DNA from: Aerococcus suis | GTDB lineage: Bacteria; Bacillota; Bacilli; Lactobacillales; Aerococcaceae | NCBI RefSeq assembly: GCF_900176325.1 | Contig: NZ_FWXK01000001.1 | Coordinates: 29,380 to 93,379 of the forward strand | DNA length: 64,000 bases | Direction: 5' to 3' | Part shown: piece by piece, positions 55,738 through 64,000 of the stretch | Numbering within the stretch: position 1 is the first letter of the stretch | Layout: each line of letters begins with the position of its first letter | Translations under genes and position numbers: made by a program | The notes under the pieces: generated by a model | Told to the model about the DNA's origin: nothing | Seen by the model: only the letters and a program-made list of their open reading frames with translations | Database searches by the model: none

Positions 55738-56925
55738 ATGCTTACTGCGATTGTGATTATTATTATTGGTGGTGCGCTTTTTAGTCATATTTTTGAAAAA
55801 TGTAAACTTCCTGGCTTAATTGGAATGATTTGTTTTGGTATCTTAATTGGACCAGATGGCTTTAATTGGCTACCTAAAGATTTTCTGGCTTGGAGTTCAG
55901 AATTACGACAACTGGCGTTAGTCATTATTTTATTTCGAGCAGGGCTCACATTAAATATTAAAGATTTGAAACAAAATAGTTGGCAATCTATAATGATGTG
56001 CTTTGTCCCTGCTTCATTTGAAATTATCGGAATTGCCTTACTAGCACCCTACTTGTTCAACTTACCATTAGCAGATTCATTAGTTTTAGGAACCGTTTTA
56101 GCAGCCGTTTCACCCGCAATCATTGTGCCTAGAATGATTGACCTAATACAAACAAAATGGGGAACAGAAAAAGGAATTCCACAAATGATTTTAGCTGGTT
56201 CATCAGCTGATGATATTTTCGTCATTATTCTCTTTAGTGCTTTCTTGACAATGGCACAAACGGGAGTCTTTCACTGGGTGACATTAGTTGAATTACCTGT
56301 ATCTATTATAACCGGGCTACTTATCGGCTATTTAATAAGTCATTTATTCGCGTGGCTTTTTAAATTTTGGCATCCAAAACCAGCTATCACATCAGTGATG
56401 CTCTTAGGCTTCCTCTATCTCTTAGTAGCAAATGAAGAGACTATTCAACAATTGATTCCCTATTCAGCATTATTAAGTGTCTTCGCTTTCGGATTAAGTA
56501 GTCAACACTTAATGCCAGAGAAACATTCTTTATTCACCGATACTTTTTCTCGATATTGGGATATCGCCCAAATTTTACTATTCGTATTAGTTGGTACAAC
56601 CGTTCGTTTAACCGTGTTACAAACCGTAAGTTTTAAAGGTGTTATCTTACTGTTTGGCGCCTTATTTATTCGATCAATTGGTGTTATGCTAGCAACAACC
56701 GGCGCAAGACTCTCTTGGAAAGAACGCGTGTTTACCGTGATTGCCTATCTGCCAAAAGCAACGGTCCAAGCTGCCATTGGGGCAACGCCATTAGCAGTCG
56801 GTCTGCAAAGTGGCGAAATCATTCTTGCTATTGCGGTACTAGCCATTCTTATTACTGCACCAATTGGAGCATTTCTAATCGATTTACTATCTCCTCATCT
56901 ATTAACTCAAACTAAGGATAAATAA
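55738..56925 (+). CDS. Cation:proton antiporter (CPA family), fluoride-regulated
   Basis: 395 residues with eleven to twelve membrane helices. ILFRAGLTLNIKDLKQN, AGSSADDIFVIILFSAF (paired Asp of the ion site) and YLPKATVQAAIGATPLA are typical of the NhaP/KefB-like CPA superfamily. Members swap sodium, potassium or protons. Antiporters of this sort are known behind fluoride riboswitches and are thought to help fluoride resistance. No crcB/fluc or ClC-F gene is in view. AGGAGG before the ATG. Confidence 0.9.
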   Translation: MLTAIVIIIIGGALFSHIFEKCKLPGLIGMICFGILIGPDGFNWLPKDFLAWSSELRQLALVIILFRAGLTLNIKDLKQNSWQSIMMCFVPASFEIIGIALLAPYLFNLPLADSLVLGTVLAAVSPAIIVPRMIDLIQTKWGTEKGIPQMILAGSSADDIFVIILFSAFLTMAQTGVFHWVTLVELPVSIITGLLIGYLISHLFAWLFKFWHPKPAITSVMLLGFLYLLVANEETIQQLIPYSALLSVFAFGLSSQHLMPEKHSLFTDTFSRYWDIAQILLFVLVGTTVRLTVLQTVSFKGVILLFGALFIRSIGVMLATTGARLSWKERVFTVIAYLPKATVQAAIGATPLAVGLQSGEIILAIAVLAILITAPIGAFLIDLLSPHLLTQTKDK

Positions 56926-56953
56926 AAAGTGAGCGTTACTGCTCACTTTTTAT
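56922..56953. terminator. Bidirectional terminator overlapping the pseudouridine synthase stop
   Basis: AAAAAGTGAGC (56924-56934) / GCTCACTTTTT (56941-56951). The minus-strand stop codon TGA (56943-56945) of the next gene lies inside the stem. Confidence 0.88.
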
Positions 56954-57680
56954 TTATTGCCTCATTTAATTCATCATATGAATATTTCTTGTAATCCCCA
57001 AGCGCTAAGTCAGATGGTAAAGTCATTGCTCCAATTCGAATACGTTCTAACGTCATAACCTCACAGTTAAGCGCTTGAAACATGCGTTTTACTTGATGAT
57101 ATTTTCCTTCAAGTAAAATAACTCGAACTTTAGTGGCCATTTCACTCGCATCTTCCTCCTCAATCATTAATTGAGCGGGAAGGCATTTTTCATTGCCATC
57201 AATCACGATACCTTCAGCAAAGCGCTCAATCGCACGTTCAGGAAGGCGACCAGAAATCGTTGCACGATATTCTTTTTCGACATGACGATTAGGACTCACT
57301 ATTTGGTGATTCAATTGACCATCATTCGTCACAATAAGTAACCCCGTCGTATCTTTGTCTAATCGTCCAACTGGCGCTGGTTCATAAATCACAACATCTT
57401 CAGGAGGAAGTAAATCAATCACCGTTGGCCACTGATTATCCCATGTTGCGCTAACCACACCTTGAGGTTTATTTAAAACGTAATAAATATAAGGTTCATA
57501 TGAAATGTCAATGCCATCTAATGTCACTGTGTCTACCATTGGATCAATTTTTATATCAGTTTTCTTAATCACTTCCTGATTAACGGCAATTCGCTTTTTC
57601 TTAGCTAACTTCTTTATCTCTTTACGAGATAACACCGTTTGCTGAGAGAGGAATTTATCGACGCGCATATTTTTCGTCAT
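56943..57680 (-). CDS. RsuA-family 16S rRNA pseudouridine synthase
   Basis: 245 residues. An S4 RNA-binding domain (MRVDKFLSQQTVLSRKEIKK) is followed by a catalytic domain with PVGRLDKDTTGLLIVTNDG (catalytic Asp), KYHQVKRMFQALNCEV and LERIRIGAM. RsuA homologues make pseudouridine 516 in 16S rRNA. Start overlaps the flippase gene by 26 bp, with GGAG 9-10 bases upstream of the ATG. Same order as ytgP-rsuA in Bacillus. Confidence 0.92.
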   Translation of the reverse strand: MTKNMRVDKFLSQQTVLSRKEIKKLAKKKRIAVNQEVIKKTDIKIDPMVDTVTLDGIDISYEPYIYYVLNKPQGVVSATWDNQWPTVIDLLPPEDVVIYEPAPVGRLDKDTTGLLIVTNDGQLNHQIVSPNRHVEKEYRATISGRLPERAIERFAEGIVIDGNEKCLPAQLMIEEEDASEMATKVRVILLEGKYHQVKRMFQALNCEVMTLERIRIGAMTLPSDLALGDYKKYSYDELNEAINKK

Positions 57681-59358
57681 AAGTTGTCACTCCTAATAAA
57701 CGTCTTAACATGACTGCTTTATTACCTAACACTAAATCTAAAAATTGGTACCGTAATCCTAATAGTAAGTAAGTCCATGCACCAATAATTCCAACAATTG
57801 CTACAGAGATGAGTGACCCAATTTTATTTGGATCAGGAATGGCTAAGCGAACCGCCCAATGTGCAATATAGGCAACCACGGCCATTATAATTGCAGACAA
57901 AATGATGGTGCGTAATTTTTGAAGGAGTTGACCATAAGGGAAATCTAAAATCACGCGTATGCGAATTAAATAGTAAACACTCATTAATCCAAAACCAATA
58001 ATAGACGAAATCATTGCTCCAGAAGTCCCAAATAACGCTAATAAAGGATATTGTAAAGCCAATTTAGCCACCATACCGATAACCATTCCTAAAATGGCGT
58101 CTTTTTGGTAATCCATCGCTTGCATATTATTCACTAATACATTAAACAATCCCATCGCAATTGCCATAATACTTGAAAGTTGCAAGAACCATGTTCCTGA
58201 TGGATCGTAAGGATAAATCATCGTATATAGTGGGCGGGCAACTGCTGCCATCCCTAATGCACTTGGTAGCATAACAATAGCAAATAACTGAATGTTATGA
58301 GTTACCAGCGCAATGGTTTCTGGCCACTCTTGGCGTGATTTACGCACTTGATGGGTTAACTCATTCGTATAAGTAGATGACAATACTGGAATAGAAACAG
58401 AGGATATCGCAATTGCTAATGATATGACAACCGTCACTAATTTATTCGCATTGGCACTAAATACCGCATACTCATTGATTAATGCCGAATGTGATAAATC
58501 TGAGACACGTTCCATAATCGGAATAAAGGTATTCGTATCAATTAATTGGCTGACTTCAATAGCGGCCCCTGCGATAATGAACGGAATCGCTACTTTAATA
58601 ATTTCTTTCAACAATGACCAAGTTGAAACAGATATCGTATCAACATGATTGGCAGGAATCTGATACTCACTGCGATTTTTTATAAAGTAATACCCTAAAG
58701 AACCAATCGCCACAACTGCTCCAATGAAAGCCGCAAAAGTGGACTGTGCTACTGCATTAACCATTGACCCATTTAACGTCATCCGGATAATATAAACCGC
58801 GACTAACATATAAATAACTCGGAATAATTGTTCTAAAATTTGCGAAATCGCACTAGGCTTCATGTCCTGATGACCTTGGAAGAATCCACGCAAAATAGAT
58901 AAGATTGGAATGATTGCTAAAGCAGGAACAAGCGAACGTATGACTGTCACGGCATAGTCTAAACTTCTCGCCGGCGTATTGCTAGCTAATTGTGGTGCTA
59001 GAATCCAAAGTAATGCAGCTGACACCACACCTGAAATCGCCATTAAAATTAACCCACTTTTAAACAAACGCCGTGCTGTCCAATATTCTCCCCTAGCATT
59101 ATAATTCGCAATTTGCTTAGAGATAGCACCTGGCACACCAGCAATCGCAATTGCAATAAAAATCGCATACCACTTGTATCCAATGTTGAATAAGGCATTA
59201 GCTTCATTGGCAACTTGTGGTTCTCCCATCCATGCCATCCAAGGAATAATATAGATTACTCCTAATACACGTGACAGAATACTGGCTGCTGACATCCAAG
59301 CTGAACCAGCATTCATCTTCTCTTCTGCTGTGTGCTCCCTTATTTGTTTGTCACTCAC
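57655..59358 (-). CDS. MurJ/YtgP-like lipid flippase (MVF/MOP family)
   Basis: 567 residues with fourteen predicted membrane helices. NAGSAWMSAASILSRVLGVIYIIPW, YKWYAIFIAIAIAGVPGAISKQIA and SILRGFFQGHQDMKPSAISQ match the MOP polysaccharide/lipid II flippase group. The gene's place before an RsuA synthase matches ytgP of Bacillus, whose product flips lipid II. Start is GTG with GAGGAG 9 bases upstream. Likely essential or nearly so unless an Amj-type flippase exists. Confidence 0.88.
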   Translation of the reverse strand: MSDKQIREHTAEEKMNAGSAWMSAASILSRVLGVIYIIPWMAWMGEPQVANEANALFNIGYKWYAIFIAIAIAGVPGAISKQIANYNARGEYWTARRLFKSGLILMAISGVVSAALLWILAPQLASNTPARSLDYAVTVIRSLVPALAIIPILSILRGFFQGHQDMKPSAISQILEQLFRVIYMLVAVYIIRMTLNGSMVNAVAQSTFAAFIGAVVAIGSLGYYFIKNRSEYQIPANHVDTISVSTWSLLKEIIKVAIPFIIAGAAIEVSQLIDTNTFIPIMERVSDLSHSALINEYAVFSANANKLVTVVISLAIAISSVSIPVLSSTYTNELTHQVRKSRQEWPETIALVTHNIQLFAIVMLPSALGMAAVARPLYTMIYPYDPSGTWFLQLSSIMAIAMGLFNVLVNNMQAMDYQKDAILGMVIGMVAKLALQYPLLALFGTSGAMISSIIGFGLMSVYYLIRIRVILDFPYGQLLQKLRTIILSAIIMAVVAYIAHWAVRLAIPDPNKIGSLISVAIVGIIGAWTYLLLGLRYQFLDLVLGNKAVMLRRLLGVTTYDEKYARR

Positions 59359-59461
59359 ACTATCGAACTCCTCTATTTACTAGTCATTTGATATTAGATA
59401 GTTAATTCCAGACTAGTCATACTTTTCATAAATACCATCCAATAATTTTACTCAAATACAT

Positions 59462-59529
59462 CAAGAAAGGCAACGTTTCCCCCCTAGTTTAACCTTTTTT
59501 AAGACTAACTGGCCAAAACGTTGCCTAAT
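59462..59529 (-). terminator. Possible terminator of the PdxK-like gene
   Basis: AGGCAACGTTT (near 59467) and AAACGTTGCCT (near 59514) form an 11-bp stem around a long loop with weak inner pairing. A T-rich exit follows on the minus strand. Weaker than the other terminators listed. Confidence 0.45.
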
Positions 59530-59535
59530 CAATTG

Positions 59536-60399
59536 CTATTTTTTCCCTTTCAATTCTCGTGCGTAAACAGATAAATCACCTAAGAAATCCTCAAATTGAA
59601 GCCCATTCCGTTCCATATTGGGGTCTGTCAAAGAGTGTTTGATAATTTTAGGTAATATATCAACCGCTTTTGTAGTCGCTTGCAATAGTGAGGCGCCATT
59701 TTCTAATGACCCAACTAATATAGAGCCAAAAATATCTCCTGTGCCATGATATTTGGCACCGACAAATTCAGATTGGACAATACCTTCCTCACCTGATCGA
59801 CGATTAAAATAATAGGCCCCTGTTTTGCCATCGCCGTCGAAACCAGCTCCTGTTAAAACAATAGAAGCTTGGGAATTTTCAGCAACAGCTGCTTTAAAGG
59901 TGGCCAATTGTTCAGTGTTCCATAATCCCTCTTGATAGGGAAGATTATAGAGAAAACTGGCTTCAGTTTGATTCGGCATAATCACATCAGCAATTTCACA
60001 TAATTGGCGCATCGCTTTAGCATATTCTAAATCAAAACCATAGTAAAAATCACCATCATCAGCCATTACGGGATCCAAATATATTTTTCCATCGGCTTTT
60101 AGTAATTTAGGGAGTTCTGCTCTTAGAAATTGAATTTGTTCAATACTTCCCAAGTAGCCAATATAAATCGCATCAAAACTTAACCCTAATTTACGCCAAT
60201 GATTCGTAATTTTAGGCATTTCGTCCTTCAAATCTAAAAATGTAAAATCTTCAAAAATAGGCGCAGTATGGGTAGACAACAACGAGGTTGGAAGGACGGT
60301 CGTTGCCAACTCCATACTACTTAATATCGGTAATGCCACGCTTGTCGAACATTTACCAAATCCTGAAATATCATGAATTATCAAGATATTTTTCAACAA
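59536..60399 (-). CDS. Pyridoxamine/pyridoxal kinase family protein (PdxY-like)
   Basis: 287 residues of the ribokinase-like PfkB/pyridoxal kinase fold: ILIIHDISGFGKCSTSVALP at the start, LDPVMADDGDFYYGFD, IMPNQTEASFLYNLPY and KYHGTGDIFGSILVGSLE (the catalytic GTGD). It likely phosphorylates pyridoxal or pyridoxamine for PLP salvage. Hydroxymethylpyrimidine kinase activity is the alternative. The start is TTG, one of two in tandem after GAGGAG, so the N-terminus could be one residue shorter. Confidence 0.85.
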   Translation of the reverse strand: MLKNILIIHDISGFGKCSTSVALPILSSMELATTVLPTSLLSTHTAPIFEDFTFLDLKDEMPKITNHWRKLGLSFDAIYIGYLGSIEQIQFLRAELPKLLKADGKIYLDPVMADDGDFYYGFDLEYAKAMRQLCEIADVIMPNQTEASFLYNLPYQEGLWNTEQLATFKAAVAENSQASIVLTGAGFDGDGKTGAYYFNRRSGEEGIVQSEFVGAKYHGTGDIFGSILVGSLENGASLLQATTKAVDILPKIIKHSLTDPNMERNGLQFEDFLGDLSVYARELKGKK

Positions 60400-60414
60400 A
60401 AGTCACTCCTCTAA

Positions 60415-62832
60415 TTAATTAGCCACAATATTGACGAGTTTGTTAGGCACAGCAATGACTTTACGAACTGTTTTTCCTTCAATAGCATTAGCTACTTTGT
60501 CATTATCTTGTGCTAATTGCGCTAAGTCGTCTTTATCCATATCAACTGCCACCATTGCTTTCGCTTTGATTTTGCCATTAACTTGGAAAACCACTTCGAT
60601 TGTGTCATCTTCTAACATTGATTCATCATATGTAGGCCATGGAACGTATGAAATACCAGGTTCATTACCAACAATAACCCATAATTCTTCACCTAAGTGT
60701 GGCGCAATTGGAGCTAATAATTGAATGAATCCTTTGACGTAATCGTAGTATAAGCTTTCGGCTTTATTCGCAGCATTCACGAATACCATTAATTGTGAGA
60801 TGGCTGTGTTAAAGTGAAGGTTCTCGAAGTCTTCAGTCACTTTTTTCACTGTTTGATGATAAACTTTATCTAATTCTCCTGTGTTCACAGTCGTAATACG
60901 ATCACGCATATGACCTTCAGCGTCAACGAATAAGCGCCAAACACGGTCTAAGAATTTACGAGCACCTTCTAAGCCATTTTCACTCCAAGCGATTGACGCA
61001 TCTAATGGTCCCATAAACATTTCATATAGACGTAAGGTATCGGCACCATATTGGTCAACGACTTCATCCGGATTGACAACATTACCTTTTGATTTAGACA
61101 TTTTTTCGTTTCCTTCTCCTAAAATCATTCCTTGGTTAAATAATTTTTGGAAAGGTTCTTTCGTATTAACAACGCCTAAATCATAAAGAAATTTGTGCCA
61201 GAAACGCGCATATAGTAGATGAAGTACCGCATGTTCTGCTCCACCAATATATAAGTCAACATTCATCCAATATTCAGCTGCTTCTTGACTGATTAAAGCT
61301 TTGTCATTATGAGGATCAGCATAACGAAGGAAGTACCAAGAAGATCCTGCCCATTGTGGCATCGTATTGGTTTCTCGGCGACCTTTCATTCCGGTTTCTG
61401 GATCAGTAACCGTTAACCATTCCGTCATATTCGCTAATGGAGATTCACCTGTACCACTCGGTTTAATATTATCAGCTTTTGGTACTTGAACAGGTAAATC
61501 TTCTTCAGGAACGGCAGTCGTTGTTCCATCTTCCCAATGGATAATTGGAATAGGTTCTCCCCAATACCGTTGACGTGAGAATACCCAGTCTCTTAGTCGA
61601 TATGACGTAACAGCTTCACCTTTACCTTTTTCTTCAAGCAATTCGATTGCACGTTTAAAGGCGTCTTCAGTATTTAAACCATTCAGTTCACCTGAATTAA
61701 TGTGTTCTCCATCACCAGTATAAGCTTCGTTTTCCGTGTCTCCACCAGCAATAACATCAATAATAGGCAATTCATATTTTTTCGCGAAATCATAGTCACG
61801 TTCATCGTGAGCAGGTACTGACATAACAGCACCTGTTCCATATGAAGGTAACACATAGTCAGCAATCCAAATTGGTAATTTTTCTCCATTGATTGGATTA
61901 ATAGCATAAGCACCTGTAAAGACACCGGTTTTATCTTTCGCTAAATCTGTCCGTTCTAAATCTGATTTCAAAGCTGCTTGTTTCACATAATCTTGAACGA
62001 CTTCTGCTTGCTCATCGGTCGTAATATCATGAATTAATTCATGTTCTGGAGATAAGACGATAAAAGTTGCACCGAATAAAGTATCAGGGCGCGTAGTAAA
62101 TATTTTAAAGGATAAGTCATCGTGACCAGCAACAGTAAATTGAACTTCAGTACCTTCAGATTTGCCAATCCAATTCCGTTGCATATCTTTAATACTTTCA
62201 GGCCAATCAAGGTCATCTAAATCTTCTAATAGACGATCAGCATAAGCGGTAATTTTTAACACCCATTGTTTCATTGGTTTACGTACTACTGGATAACCAC
62301 CACGTTCAGATTTACCATCAATAACTTCTTCGTTGGCTAAAACAGTTCCTAATTCTTCGCACCAGTTAACCGCAATTTCATCTTCATAAGCCAATCCTTT
62401 TTCAAATAACTTCGTAAAAATCCATTGGGTCCATTTATAATACTCAGGATCTGTAGTACTAATTTCACGATTCCAATCATAAGAAAAGCCTAATGACTTA
62501 ATTTGTTTTTTAAAGGTATCGATATTTTTTTGGGTAAATTCAGCAGGATCATTTCCTGTATCTAAAGCATATTGTTCAGCAGGCAAACCAAAAGCATCCC
62601 ATCCCATTGGGTGCAAGACATTATACCCTTGTGCCCGTTTAAAACGTGACATGATATCTGTAGCTGTATACCCTTCTGGATGTCCAACATGTAGCCCAGC
62701 ACCTGAAGGATAAGGGAACATATCCATTGCATAATATTTAGGCAGGCTATAATCATCTAATGTTTTAAATGATTGATGTTCATCCCAATATTTTTGCCAT
62801 TTTTTCTCAATTACATGATGGTTAAAAACCAT
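60415..62832 (-). CDS. leuS: Leucyl-tRNA synthetase
   Basis: 805 residues. The class-I motif HIGH is seen as [20 protein letters not shown] and KMSKS as [16 protein letters not shown]. The CP1 editing domain ([14 protein letters not shown] ... [12 protein letters not shown]) is intact. It charges tRNA-Leu and edits errors. The ATG at 62832 is preceded by AGGAG and begins [12 protein letters not shown], as in homologues. An open frame runs 64 codons further but crosses the T-box and is rejected. Confidence 0.96.
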   Translation of the reverse strand: MVFNHHVIEKKWQKYWDEHQSFKTLDDYSLPKYYAMDMFPYPSGAGLHVGHPEGYTATDIMSRFKRAQGYNVLHPMGWDAFGLPAEQYALDTGNDPAEFTQKNIDTFKKQIKSLGFSYDWNREISTTDPEYYKWTQWIFTKLFEKGLAYEDEIAVNWCEELGTVLANEEVIDGKSERGGYPVVRKPMKQWVLKITAYADRLLEDLDDLDWPESIKDMQRNWIGKSEGTEVQFTVAGHDDLSFKIFTTRPDTLFGATFIVLSPEHELIHDITTDEQAEVVQDYVKQAALKSDLERTDLAKDKTGVFTGAYAINPINGEKLPIWIADYVLPSYGTGAVMSVPAHDERDYDFAKKYELPIIDVIAGGDTENEAYTGDGEHINSGELNGLNTEDAFKRAIELLEEKGKGEAVTSYRLRDWVFSRQRYWGEPIPIIHWEDGTTTAVPEEDLPVQVPKADNIKPSGTGESPLANMTEWLTVTDPETGMKGRRETNTMPQWAGSSWYFLRYADPHNDKALISQEAAEYWMNVDLYIGGAEHAVLHLLYARFWHKFLYDLGVVNTKEPFQKLFNQGMILGEGNEKMSKSKGNVVNPDEVVDQYGADTLRLYEMFMGPLDASIAWSENGLEGARKFLDRVWRLFVDAEGHMRDRITTVNTGELDKVYHQTVKKVTEDFENLHFNTAISQLMVFVNAANKAESLYYDYVKGFIQLLAPIAPHLGEELWVIVGNEPGISYVPWPTYDESMLEDDTIEVVFQVNGKIKAKAMVAVDMDKDDLAQLAQDNDKVANAIEGKTVRKVIAVPNKLVNIVAN

Positions 62833-62875
62833 TTCAATCCTCTCCTTTTTTATCTTATCGCCCACCAATAATAAA

Positions 62876-63115
62876 TAAAAAGTCCTATGAAGGCATAATG
62901 ATGCTTTCATAGGACGCTTAAATTCGTGGTACCACCTAAGATTACTACTCTTCTTACCGATAACGCTGGCGATGCGATATGATTTTCCATTGTACTCATC
63001 ATACATAATCTTAGATAAGTTCATAATAGAATGCCTTACGTATTCACACCGACCATACGCTCGCTGAAAAGTTTCCTGTTATTACTACTTCTAAGTGATT
63101 TTAGCTATTGCAATT
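62876..63115 (-). promoter_or_regulatory. T-box leader of leuS
   Basis: On the minus strand AGGTGGTACCACG (complement of 62924-62936) is the T-box sequence. The terminator stem AGTCCTATGAA (62881-62891) / TTTCATAGGAC (62905-62915) with a T-run follows it toward leuS. A Stem I precedes, and CTT within TGAACTTATC is a possible Leu specifier. Uncharged tRNA-Leu should relieve termination. Confidence 0.9.
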
Positions 63116-63211
63116 ATTCTAGCACCTGTCTTTTAAATTGGCAAGTTACTAACGTACCAAATACTAGTTTTTTACCGATTATATAATCTTACTTAAATAC
63201 AATTAAAGTGC

Positions 63212-64000
63212 TTAATTAGGAATAACTAGTGTTTGTCCGACTAAAAGATTATTCCCAGATAAATGGTTAGCTGCTTTCAGACTAGCTAATGACACCCCAT
63301 GATTTAATGCAATACGATACAAATTATCATTGGCTTTAACCGTATAAGTTCCTTGATTAGTGGTTGTTTCACTAGCTGTTAATTGAGTATTTTGGGTATT
63401 TCTTATCGGTGTTTGTGATTCTGTAGTACGGTTCACTTTAGCACCACTTACGTTTAATCGTTGTCCAACGTAAAGACTTTGGCTTGATAAACCATTCATT
63501 TGCATTAATTGATCAACAGTTAAGCTATTTGCTTGAGCAATACGCCAAATGGTTTCTCCTGATTGAACGACATGAACATTTCCAGATGTTGAAGCTTGAG
63601 TATTATTAGCAGCTTGTGTTTGTTGCCCTCTTCTTTGGGTAGAAGACCCCTTAGTAAAGGTTTGCCCTGCATAAATAAAATCTGAGCCGCCATTTAATTG
63701 TCGCGCTTCACTTACTGAAATCCCTAATTGACGAGCGACAGTATAAAGGCCATCGCCTGGTTTAACCGTATAAGCTCGACCATTAGACGTAGATGTTGCT
63801 GGTGCTTGAGTATTAGCTTGTGGCGCTTTAGCTGCTGTAATTGTTTGACCAGGATAAATAAAGTCTGACCCACCATTTAATCGACGCACTTCGCTGACAG
63901 AAATGCCTAACTTACGCGCAACCGTGTACAAGCCATCGCCTGATTGAACCGTATATGATAGATTTCCTTTATTAGTTGATGGCGTTGGTTTCGTTGCTGG
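63212..64000 (-). CDS. LysM-repeat cell-wall protein, C-terminal part (partial)
   Basis: 262 residues up to the window edge; the 5' part is outside. Four LysM modules are joined by Thr/Ala/Gln/Asn-rich linkers, each starting YTVQSGDGLYTVARKLG-like or HVVQSGETIWRIAQ and ending GQT/GQRL. The first two modules are nearly identical. LysM binds GlcNAc in peptidoglycan and chitin. With C-terminal modules only, the missing N-terminus could be a muramidase, amidase or glucosaminidase (autolysin). No start codon is inside the window. Confidence 0.88.
   Translation of the reverse strand, partial: PATKPTPSTNKGNLSYTVQSGDGLYTVARKLGISVSEVRRLNGGSDFIYPGQTITAAKAPQANTQAPATSTSNGRAYTVKPGDGLYTVARQLGISVSEARQLNGGSDFIYAGQTFTKGSSTQRRGQQTQAANNTQASTSGNVHVVQSGETIWRIAQANSLTVDQLMQMNGLSSQSLYVGQRLNVSGAKVNRTTESQTPIRNTQNTQLTASETTTNQGTYTVKANDNLYRIALNHGVSLASLKAANHLSGNNLLVGQTLVIPN

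Noticed and set aside
1..64000. CRISPR arrays, tRNA or rRNA genes, insertion sequences
   Set aside because: Looked for regular spaced repeats, cloverleaf ends and transposase frames; none could be supported by eye.

Overview
The window is AT-rich and tightly packed, with strong GGAGG-type ribosome binding sites and rho-independent terminators. It reads as the chromosome of a low-GC lactic-acid-type Firmicute. CcpA with a cre box, the mevalonate isoprenoid cluster (mvaK1-mvaD-mvaK2-fni), PepV, the murI-rdgB-phosphoesterase operon, T-box control of pheST and leuS, and the tail of a V-type ATPase subunit D gene together point to an Enterococcus/Vagococcus-like member of the Lactobacillales. The genus cannot be fixed from the sequence alone.

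Layout. 1-9250: end of the V-ATPase operon, a PTS EIIC/ketopantoate reductase-like pair, YebC, a lipid kinase, a bifunctional class A PBP, and ccpA with its two envelope-protein neighbours. 9398-16748: MscS channel, murI operon, methylglyoxal synthase, thioredoxin, mutS2, a CvpA-family gene and zapA. 16749-19610: a lysine riboswitch and terminator in front of a two-gene amino-acid ABC importer. 19662-28011: DUF368 transporter, LemA/DUF2207 pair, APC permease, YaiI-like protein, hydroxyacid dehydrogenase, EbsC/YbaK deacylase, GNAT and a maltose-acetyltransferase-like enzyme. 28012-29420: small membrane ORFs and debris.

The accessory heart of the window is 29536-35110. A 13-bp direct repeat (ATTATTCCCACTC) lies at both ends, and the right copy covers the stop codon of guaA, a known integration hotspot for genomic islands. 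Between the repeats are a small HTH regulator, a truncated OLD-family ATPase fused to a scar that reads like the end of rlmD, a copper cassette (copY-copB with two cop boxes), a relaxase gene destroyed by a frameshift and three stops, and mobC. A terminator suited to guaA sits 48 bp beyond the distal repeat, as expected if the island was inserted between guaA and its own terminator. No integrase remains, so the island looks immobile and is probably kept for copper export.

36831-64000 returns to core genome: mevalonate cluster, a two-domain ECF-type ATPase, murB, an exonuclease III-family gene, tsaE, pta, an FGGY kinase, pheST with a Phe T-box, HxlR/HD pair, a TrmH-family methyltransferase, pepV, an antiporter behind a fluoride (crcB) riboswitch, a MurJ/YtgP-like flippase with an RsuA-type pseudouridine synthase, a pyridoxamine-kinase-like gene, leuS with a T-box, and the C-terminal part of a LysM protein. 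Several starts were moved downstream to codons with proper Shine-Dalgarno spacing. Some of these removed false N-terminal extensions that ran through the lysine riboswitch and the leuS T-box.
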